In this document: piece after piece, positions 55,560 to 64,000 of the stretch
How positions within the stretch are numbered: position 1 is the first letter of the stretch
Layout of the letters: every line of letters begins with the position of its first letter
NCBI RefSeq assembly: GCF_029873635.1
Contig: NC_080422.1
Location: 2,150,001 to 2,214,000, forward strand
From: Malania oleifera
Taxonomy: Eukaryota; Streptophyta; Magnoliopsida; Santalales; Ximeniaceae
Length of the DNA: 64,000 nt
Direction of reading: 5' to 3'
Notes under the pieces: generated by a model
What the model was told of the DNA's origin: nothing
Seen by the model: only the letters and a program-made list of their open reading frames with translations
Databases searched by the model: none
Program-made: the position numbers and the translations under genes

Positions 55560-57030
55560 TAATAACTCTCACTTATGCGGAAGAATACCGTGGCTACAAT
55601 AGGGTCCTGGGAGATTACAATCAATGACATAAAAGAAAACTCTCTCAAAACCATTTATAACCTAATCCAAAAATACTAACTACTCTACATTGTATAGGTC
55701 AATATACATACACTGTCATTTACTTATACTTTTCTAGTCTCAATTCTTCCACTGAACAGGTGTGGATATCCCTGACGCAATTTCTCCTCTAATTCCCATG
55801 AAACTTTTTCTACTACATGGTTGCGCTAGAGCACTTTTACTAGTGGGATCTTTTTAGTACGTAGTTCCTATTCCTTTCGATCTAGAATCTGCAATATTGT
55901 CACCTTAAGCTCTAGTGCCTCATAACTAATCATGTAAGAGGGATTTATGACGTATTTCCTTATGACGTATTTCCTCAACATGGATACATGGAATACGTTA
56001 TAAATTCTGGACAGCACCGGTAGTAAAGCCAACTTGTAGGCAATTGGACCCACTCTTTCCCATGTCTCAATTGGTCAAATAAACCTAGGGCCCAACTTAC
56101 TCTTTTTCCCAAATCTCATAATTCCTTTCATCGGTGCAACTTTCAAAAATAGATGATCCCCTGCATCAAACTCCAACTCTCGCCAGCGAGTATCTGCATA
56201 AATTTTCTATCGACTTAGGGCTACCCTGATTCTGTCTTTGATGAGTCTGACTTTATCATAAGTCTGCTGTACCAACTCTAGCCCCAAAATTTATCTTTTA
56301 CCAATTTTATCCCAGTATAATGGAGTTGGAACCTCATACCATATAACGCATCATATGGTGCCATTCCAATGCTGGTTTGGTAGTTGTTTTTATATGTAAA
56401 TTCAACCAATGGAAAAAAAACTGTATCCAATTATCTCTGAAGTCCAGCACACAAGCTTGCAGCATATCTTCCAGTATTTGGATGGTCCTCTCCGTCTGTC
56501 CATCGGTCTAAGGATGAAATGATGTGCTGAACGTCAACTGAGAACCCATGGCTCCTTGCATACTCCTCTATAAACGAGATGTGAATCATGGGTCTCGGTC
56601 CGATACTATAGACACTGGCACACCATGCAGTTCAACTATCTTTTGAATGTATAACTTGGTTAGTATGCTCATGGAGTAGTTAACTCTGATGGGAAGAAAG
56701 TGGGTAGCCTTCGTCAATCGGTCAACGACCACCCAAATGGTGTCTTGTCCATGCAACGCTGACGGTAATCCTGTAACAAAATCCATTGAAATATGTTTCT
56801 ACTTCCATTTGGGAATATGAAGTTTTTGCAATGATCCTACCGGTTTCTAAGACTCAGTTTTCACATTCTGGCATGTCAAACATTGCTCTACAAACTCAAT
56901 AATTTATTTCTTCATATTACTCTACCAAAAAGACTCCCAAAGATCCTTGTACATCTTAGTACTTCCAGGGTGCACAATATAAAGAGATCGGTGCACTTCC
57001 TTCAGGATATATACTCCTTCATTACTCAAA
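55560..57030 (-). pseudogene. Ty3 integrase with chromodomain, 5'-truncated (element D)
   Basis: The minus strand encodes the integrase zinc finger (EVHRSLYIVHPGS, then CLTCQ), the core with MDFVTGLP, VDRLTKATHFLP and VSIVSDRDP, the Glu region ([16 protein letters not shown]), a GPY/F-like part (RFGKKSKLGPRF), FHVSMLRKYV and a chromodomain-like tail (KIPLVKVL, then SWELEEKLRQGYPHLF) ending near 55750. Many stops fall where Trp, Gln or Arg is expected. The element is cut near 57030 by a SIRE-type LTR; RT, protease and gag are absent. It still contains the integrase half that element A has lost. Confidence 0.82.
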
Positions 57031-58228
57031 TTTAATAAGAGATTAGTAAGAAAAATCCTCCCAAATAATTTGTGTTTTATTCATTTTTAATACTCTCTTA
57101 CACTTTTCATTTGAAAAATTTCTTTTGGCGAACATATATCGTTTGGGCATTCTTTCTTTGTTAGGCATAATACTCTCACTCATATTAATTTGTTGAAAAT
57201 CTTTTTGAGAGTATTAGCTAGAGGTTCCCCCCATATATTTTACGTGATAAATATTTTTGGGGTGAACTGATTATAGCTTATGAATCTTGCACATTTATTG
57301 CAAGACTTCAAAAGCTCACGTTCTTGATTGAAAAATATTTTTTAGCTTTTAACCCTAGCTTTCATTAACAATATTTTTGAATATTATTTTTAGAAAAATA
57401 CTCATTGCATATTGTTTTGTTAAAATCAAAGATCATATTATTTTCTCTGTGAAAGCACAACCCTAAGTTCTCCTACACTTTTATTGAAAAAAAAAATTTG
57501 GGGAGAAAATTTGTATTAGGGTTTAAATCTTTGAAGTGCATTATCATACACATCATTCTCAAAGATTACATTGAGAAAATACCCATACTCATATTGAGTT
57601 TCATTCCTTATCATTTGTGAGTGCATTGATTACATTGTGCTCATTGTGGTACATATCTGCTTAGTGTAGGAAGCAATCTTTATTGTACACAAATATTTGA
57701 TTATCTGTTGTATTCTCAACGAGTGGTTGGAAGAGGGAGACTATCCCTGTGAATAGTCCTGAATTGCTTAGATTCGGTTAGGTGAGCACTGGACTGGTTT
57801 AGACTCGCTTAAGAGAACTAGGTACACCATCCTGGTAAGGTATTGTAAACGGTGTCGCTCCACTAATAAGTGAACAACTAGTGGAATCATCTAACTTGTG
57901 AGCTTAAGGCGGTAGCGTAGGTAGTATTAGTTGAACCCCGATAACATATTTTGTGTTGGCTCTCTATTTAATTTCTGCACTTTCAATTCCGCACATGTAT
58001 GCTAGTACTTGAACTGTTGTGAATGTTTTAATTGCTTTAAATATCTACATACATATTTATTTAGGGAATATTTGTCTTGATCATTTGCTCAGTTTTATAT
58101 TAGTGGGTAATTGGCATGTGCTTAGAAAGACCCTAGGTTGCTAAATACTAGTTGAGGATCTAACTTAGATAAAAAAATTTTAAATACCCAATTCATTCCC
58201 CCCTTTTTGGAATGTACCAATTCCAACA
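57030..58228 (+). mobile_element. SIRE-type LTR, 5'-truncated, 3' end intact
   Basis: The body matches 6050-6400 of LTR 2 and then the LTR 1 3' half (GTGTCGCTCCACTAATAAGTG, TTGAACCCCGATAACATA). It ends CAATTCATTCCCCCCTTTTTTGG then ATTCCAACA (58228). The U3 with its motif cluster and TATA is missing. The left boundary is approximate. Confidence 0.75.
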
Positions 58229-58910
58229 ATGACATTAACCAAGGAATACAAGGGACAAAAGTTATGGTTTCAAATTCAATTGTTAAGAAGAAACAAAGTG
58301 ATACAAATGAAAGATGCATTACCTCTTGGCAATCTTCCAAGTCTACCTTATTATTAAGTTGTCAGGTAGAACATAATTTAGTGTTCATATTTAAGTCCAT
58401 ATAGTTATTTATTCAGAGTTCAATTTATTCACAAAGTTAAAATTGCATTTAGTATTAAACACTTAATTAATTAATTTTATCGAATGCTCCTTTTGTCTCA
58501 TGATGAGTTCGAATCAAACAAAGAACACCAATAAGTATTTAAGAGGGTCAAGAGTTGTTTGTTAAATTCTCTATTTGAAAAATATTTGATCTTGTAGATA
58601 TCTACAACATAATCTTTTTATAGAAAATTAATGATCAAAGGGTTGATGAAGACAATGAGCAAAAGGGGTTTGTCAATATAAGGGGAAAATAAAGTATCAT
58701 ACACACGAAAAGAAGAAAAGCTAAAGAAATTATAGATTCCAATCATATACATAGAAGGCGTTTTTAATTTGGAATACTTGAAAATTTTATGTAAAATATC
58801 TATATTAAGAGAAACATAAATAAAGAGACCATCAATTCAGGGAGTGTTAACACTTTTCAAGAAAAATTCTACAAATAATGGGAGACTTGACTTGAACCTT
58901 GCACACAAAG

Positions 58911-58966
<56 letters not shown>

Positions 58967-59852
58967 GGAAGAAAGAGTTACCACATTCAAATTGAAACAT
59001 CCCATATAAAACCTATTCTTAATTATTTTCTAAAGGACATTTTAATTAATGATGAGAATATGGTAATTACTTAACAATTAGAGTATAATACTCTTACAAG
59101 TTTAAAGCTCAAACCCTAGAAGCATGCATGCGAAAATTACTATATATTATCCCCCTACCCTTGAGAGAAAAAATCAAATAAAAGAAAAGATATTCTTCAA
59201 CTTTTGATTAACAGTTTTACATTTTAATTAGGTTCATCAACAATTCTTGAATTCATGAACAACTCATTTTCTCTTTGACCAAACAAAGTGATTTTCTCTC
59301 ATGTCCTCTTTCTTTTTATTTTACAGCGCAGATACATCCCACAATTCATTCACAAACAGAATCTTAACCTGTCTCCACCAACTCCCAACAGCATCTGTAG
59401 TTGAGAGTGACCGACAACCAGCGCCAATCCCCCTCCCCCATGACTTTTGAATCCATGCTCAAAATTTTCCTGACTGTTCCGGAGGGGAAAATTAATTAAT
59501 TTCCAATTAAGAAAGTTATAGAAAAAAACAAATCTGCTATGTCCCTTCACGATCCATCCAGCCGTGATGACCCTAATCACGAGTCTATCATAAAAATAAT
59601 GAAAATCCAGACTGCATGTTTGCCGTCTCCACGACTCCCCAAGTCTTCTCTTCTTTCTTTCCATTTTCTCTTTCCCTCTTTCCAAACGCGGTTGAGGCAG
59701 CTAGCAAGGCAACCCGTCAACGAATAAAAACATTGTGGTTGAGAATATGCAGTGGAGTGCGTGGGGGAAATGACGCAAGCTGGGCGGCTGCTGGGATATC
59801 TCAGGTTCGGTGGACGAAGCTGAAATTAGAGCACGTGGAACATGGATGCATG

Positions 59853-59896
<44 letters not shown>

Positions 59897-60222
59897 AGCA
59901 CGTATGTGCTTGGCCACTAGCGGATAGGCGCCCCATTCATTGATGCTTGCATGCTTATAATTAAATTGTGTTCTTTGAAGGGGGACGAACCCTAGCTAGC
60001 TACTTAGCTTTACGCTTATTATATATATGGGTACAGGTTGTACAAAGGGACATGAATATGATTATGGCAATTTGGGACACTTTTGGCTTTGTAGGATACG
60101 TACCCTTGATGAATTTCCCCACCTCCGGGTCATCAATCAATCCACCTTCTTTATTAAATTCACTCCGTACGTCCTACTACCAAATCTTAATTTGTTTCAC
60201 GTGCATGCATAGAGTATGGAAC

Positions 60223-60277
<55 letters not shown>

Positions 60278-60318
60278 ACATGTTTCTTGTCTATGTACGT
60301 ATGCATGTGTAAATTAGG

Positions 60319-60344
<26 letters not shown>
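58229..60344. other. Intergenic, no gene; three (TA)n tracts
   Basis: (TA)n at 58914-58962 (about 24 units), 59866-59894 and 60225-60272. 59540-59840 is GC-richer with short open frames, but none has a recognisable domain. No RNA gene seen. Confidence 0.5.
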
Positions 60345-60355
<11 letters not shown>

Positions 60356-60614
60356 TGATAATGTCAACCTCTCGGAGTGACGCCCCCCTACAAGCGTGTG
60401 CCCCTCATGATTAAGCTGGATGCAGTATACAACCTTTTTCGTTTTTGGACCGATCATTTGTTCGATTCTTCATCCTAGGACACGTGTCTGGATTGATCCC
60501 TGTGTGTAGTCAGGCCGATCACCAAATGCATCAATTGGGACTCGAACCCACGATCCTCCTCAAATAAATCTTACTTACTCAGCGCTTCACCACTGCTCCA
60601 TGCCCGTGGGGGCT
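60345..60614 (-). mobile_element. tRNA-derived SINE, family 2
   Basis: The minus strand begins CCCCCACGGGCATGGAGCAG. A box TGGAGCAGTGG (60590-60600 on +) and B box GGTTCGAGTCC (60538-60548) are separated by about 41 bp, the spacing of a tRNA gene. The body is about 190 bp and the 3' end is ATTATCAATAAATATATATA, running into a (TA)n tract at 60325-60351. Its sequence is unrelated to family 1 apart from the promoter and the TTATCAA end. Confidence 0.85.
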
Positions 60615-61069
60615 AGGATTTTATATTTTGGAGTCGCACATTTTAAAATTTATATTCATGCCAACTTAACATTATGATGAGTCGCACATTTTAAAATTTA
60701 TATTCATGCCATCATAAATAAAATAATTAATAAAAACAAATCATCTATAAAATTTGTATCTAGTGTGTGTGTATCAAAACAAGGTCCATCTAAAGAAAAA
60801 GAAAACAGAGAAAAAAGAAATCAAAAATAACACCGGATATGTAAGGAACTAATAATTATTTTGTTGGACTTTAAACAAAAAGGGTACTTTCTCGGTTAAA
60901 AGTTTATACAATCACAGGTGCCTTAGAAGCTATGGCAAGACTTTGGGTTTCAGACTTAAGTTGTTTTAGAATTCATTTATCAAATTTCTTTATTCTTTTG
61001 GCTTACAATAAGGAATAAATTTTCATCATTGACAATTTTTAGTTAGGGGATAGACTTTAACTTCTTATT
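60615..61069. other. Intergenic; short direct repeat
   Basis: GAGTCGCACATTTTAAAATTTATATTCATGCCA occurs at about 60632-60663 and 60679-60710. No gene. Confidence 0.6.
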
Positions 61070-61247
61070 TGATGGGTGGAGTGGACTCACTCAATCACTA
61101 ATTGTGATTGAAGCCTAGTGAGAAATTGCACTTAATTGATTTCAATTTGAAAATATAGATAACTTTCAATAATGAAAAATTACAGACAACTCAAAATGCA
61201 ATTTCTCTCACTCACTGGTTACTCACACTCTCTACACCACATGTTAC

Positions 61248-61288
<41 letters not shown>

Positions 61289-61462
61289 CTATTTATAGTA
61301 AAGGATGAATGGTAAGTGGATATTAATTTGAACGAAATTGGCTGGTAGGTGGAGTAGGTTGCCTGCAGTTCAAAAAATTCAACAATATTGGGTTGGGTAG
61401 GTGGAACAGCTGCCGATTAAGTTTTGCTACCACCATCCCACCGTCAAGTTTAATCTTCAACA
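61070..61462 (-). mobile_element. Ty1-copia 3' LTR (minus strand), about 390 bp
   Basis: The right end is firm: AATCTTCAACA (61462) followed by TCCTCCCTTAA, the polypurine tract AAGGGAGGA on the minus strand before a TGTTGAAG start. Contains (AC)n at 61250-61285 and TATTTATAGT (minus ACTATAAATA) at 61289-61299. The far end is approximate; no TSD could be set. Confidence 0.65.
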
Positions 61463-61479
61463 TCCTCCCTTAAACTTGA

Positions 61480-64000
61480 CTCTTTTGGTTTTTACATTCC
61501 AAACATTGTATTCAGTCTTACAAAAATATCATGTCTGAGTGGCATTGTGAAAATATCAGGAATTTGATCATATGTTTTGCAAGATATCAACTCCACTTCT
61601 TTCTTCTTGACATGTTCCCTAATAAAATGATACCGAGCATCAATATGTTTGCTTCTTTCGTGGTAAACTAGATTCTTTGCAAGTGCAATCGCTGATTGGT
61701 TATCGATGTAGACTTCTATGGGGTTATCTTGAAGAAAACCCAGATACTTCAGTATATTCCTGATCCATATACCATGACAAACAGTTGAGTTGGCAGCAAC
61801 ATACTCAACTTCAACGGGTTGATAACGTTACAATGAGTTGTTTCTTTGATGACCATGTAAATGCCGTATCTCCTATAAAGAATGTGAATCCAATTGTACT
61901 TTTTATTTCATCAAGATCTCCTCCCCAATCGCTATCTGAATAACCAATATGTTTGCAATCACCTCTTGATGAATAAAACATATTATCGGTGATGGTACCC
62001 TTGACATAGCAGAGTACCCTCTTTGTTGCATTAAGATGGGACTGGTCAAGAGTCTCCATGTACCTACTGATAAGTTCAACTCCATAGAGTATATCTAATC
62101 TAGTGCACATCAAATAACTTAAGCTTCCAACTAGACTCTTGAAATATGTGGGGTCAACATCTCCTTGCTCATTTTTCTCAATACCAATCCCGTTTCAATT
62201 GGAGTTGTCACAAGATTGCATTTGTCTATCCCAAACCTCTTCAGTACTTCTTTTGCATAGTGGCTCTAGGAGATGAATATTCCCTTTTCGCTTTGCACGA
62301 CTTCTATGCCAAGAAAATGAGCCATCTAGCCAATATCCGTCATTTTAAATTCTTTGACCATGCTCCTCTTGAAGGCGGCAAACATCTCTGGATTGTTTCC
62401 GGTGAAAATTAGATCATCAACATATAGGCAAGAAATCAACATGCTTCCTCCTATCTCCATATTCATGTATAGCACACGCTCCTAGAGACACTTCTCAAAT
62501 CCATTCTTTTGGAAATAGTCATCAATCCTATGTTCCACGCATGAGGTGCCTTCTTTAAGCCACAAAGTGTTTTCTTCATCTTGTAAACTTTATCTTCATT
62601 GCCCTTCTTCACATATCCAGGTGGCTGATTGATATAGATATTTTCTTCCAAAAAATCATTCAGAAATGCTGATTTCATGTCCAGCTGGTAAATCTTCCAT
62701 CCATTTTGTGCTGATAGTGAAATTAGTAATCTAATAATTTCAAGCTTGGTAACCAGGGCAAATATTTCTACATAATCAATCCCTTTTTTCTGCCTGTAGT
62801 CCTTGGTGACAAATCTTGTTTTGTATCTCTGAGCTTCTCCTTGAACGTTTTTCTTAGTCTTGTAGACCCATTTCATACCAATAGTTTTGTAGTCCTTCGG
62901 GAGATTTGTTAGCTCCCACGTATTGTTCTTCTCAATGGATTGAATCTCTGCATCCATCACTTTTCTCCATTTTTCTTCTTCGTTAGCCTCCTCAAAGCTA
63001 ATCGAGTCGTTGGTTAACAATAGACAATATAGTGTAACATAGTCTTCTATAGGTTCTGTAGTTTCATACAAATCAACTTGATTATGAGTTCTTCTAGGCC
63101 TCATGTTTGAGATTTCATGCTCAATTAGTGATGGAGATTCATTCCTCTATAAATCTTCATGTGGAGGTGTTTACAGCTTGGGAACTTGTGACTCGATAGC
63201 CAGTTCTCTTGTTTGTGTGGGTTCTTCTCCTTCAAGAGTCAATTCCACATCTTTGGAAGATTCAGCCTAGTCCACTTCTAGGATTCATTTTCTTCAAAAA
63301 TGACATCCCAACTGTGAATGACTTTCTTGTTGATGGGATTCTAGAGTTGATATCCCATGGTATTGTCTCTGTACCTAACAAGGATATATTTCTCTCCTTT
63401 TTCCTCCAACTTTGTCCTTCTTTCCTCTAAGATCTTGGTGTAGGTTATAGAGCCAAACACTCTAAGATGACTCACACAGAACTTGTGAGTACTACAGGCT
63501 TCATGTGGGGTCTTTGTATCAAGACTCTTTATAGGACAACGGTTGAGCAGATAGACTACACATGACATTGCTTTTACCAAAAAACTCTTGGGCACATTCT
63601 TATCCTTTAACATGCTCCTAACCATGTTAAGGATCGTGTGGTTCTTCTTCTCAGCTACACCATTCAACTGAGGAGTGTATGATGGTGTGAACTGTTTTTG
63701 AATCCATTGTTGTCTAAGGAATTCCACGAAAGCTTCCTCCTTGTAGTATTCTCCTTAATCTAATCGGAGTGACTTGATGCGATAGTCACTCTATTTCTCC
63801 ACATAACCTTTGAACTCTTTGAACTTGTCGAACATCTCTGACTTCCTTTTCAAAAAGTAGACCCAAGTCTTCCAGCTATAATCATCAATGAAAGTGAGGA
63901 AGTATTTGTTTTGTCCATTTGAAAATGGTCTCAATGGACCATACACGTCTGTGTGTACTAGATGGAGTGGCATGGTAGATCTCTAGTCGGCTTGCTTTCC
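61480..64000 (-). pseudogene. Ty1-copia pol, minus strand, continues past the window
   Basis: From high to low coordinate: integrase start VHTDVYGPL and FLTFIDDYSWKTWVYFLKRK (63973-63791), Glu region TPQLNGVAEKKNHTILNMVRSML (63670), and the LNRCPIKSLDTKTPHEA block. RT follows with NNTWELTNLPKDYKTIGMKWVYKTKKN and LDMKSAFLNDFLEENIYINQPPGY (62940-62620), then the YVDD box in LISCLYVDDLIFTG (about 62405-62440). RNase H has SDSDWGGDLDEIKSTIGFTF (61960-61900) and a decayed ADIFTKPL-like end (~61540). Stops and shifts near 63755, 62460 and 61811 break it. Gag, protease and the 5' LTR would lie beyond 64000. Sequence type resembles the TNT1/Tork group. Confidence 0.88.

Noticed and set aside
60538-60600. 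Possible tRNA gene
   Set aside because: A and B boxes fit, but there is no acceptor-stem pairing and the promoter is fused to a ~190-bp body with a (TA)n tail, so it is a SINE.

Overview
This is a eudicot nuclear genome window, very likely from a repeat-rich (possibly woody) species. I cannot place it to genus. The evidence is AT-rich DNA with long SSRs, plant-specific genes (a BODYGUARD-type hydrolase and a bHLH14/MYC-type transcription factor), and plant mobile-element lineages: SIRE-type and small Ty1-copia, Tekay-like Ty3 chromoviruses, CACTA with TTAGTGACGG subterminal repeats, a hAT MITE and tRNA-derived SINEs. Only two host genes are supported: the 3' end of the BODYGUARD-like gene (1-267, +) and an intact, intronless bHLH14-like gene (49815-51278, -). 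Nearly everything else is transposons, mostly broken and nested.

Layout. 1-267 is the hydrolase end. 268-2708 is intergenic, with a SINE and a 500-bp purine-rich strand. 2709-6401 holds two SIRE-type LTRs. 6402-11175 is a gag-only Ty3 element whose 3' LTR contains a 713-bp solo LTR. 11176-20072 is a stack of Ty3 pieces on the minus strand with two unlike LTRs (A, 11366-13548; B, 17911-20072) around one deleted pol, best read as a fusion of two elements. 20073-29734 is a SIRE-type copia element (gag, pol, env-like ORF, 3' LTR) whose gag zinc knuckle is split by a 1,779-bp solo LTR with a 5-bp TSD. 29735-31812 is another SIRE-type LTR in inverse orientation. 31813-36924 is AT-rich DNA with two SINEs, a LINE 3' fragment and SSRs. 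36925-42110 is a structurally complete small copia element with two 320-bp LTRs. 43000-43618 is a hAT MITE. 45563-49009 is a non-autonomous CACTA element. 49815-51278 is bHLH14. 52020-52930 is the 5' part of a second CACTA copy. 53124-57030 is a 5'-truncated Ty3 element. 57030-58228 is a partial SIRE-type LTR. 60345-60614 is a second SINE family. 61070-64000 is the 3' half of a minus-strand copia element that continues beyond the window.

The most interesting signal is not a gene. Across at least six LTR families of two superfamilies (Ty1 SIRE-type and Ty3 Tekay-like), the stretch just upstream of the LTR TATA box carries a cluster of 4 to about 15 copies of a short, CpG-bearing palindrome or near-palindrome. 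Each family has its own version: GGTCGACCGAAC, TCGTCGACGA, AAACCGTCAACGGTTT, GACAGACGACTGTC. Three of the four share a GTCGAC-like centre. This looks like repeated, independent acquisition of binding-site arrays in retrotransposon promoters. Further signals are family-specific minisatellites inside LTRs (23-bp, ~100-bp) and in a Ty3 3' UTR (57-bp), and a bHLH14 gene bracketed by two same-orientation CACTA copies.

All TE coding regions carry stops or frameshifts. Many stops look like C-to-T or G-to-A changes (Trp, Gln or Arg codons to stop), as expected of long-methylated plant repeats. LTR boundaries given to the base rest on TG/CA ends, PBS, PPT or TSDs; those marked approximate do not.
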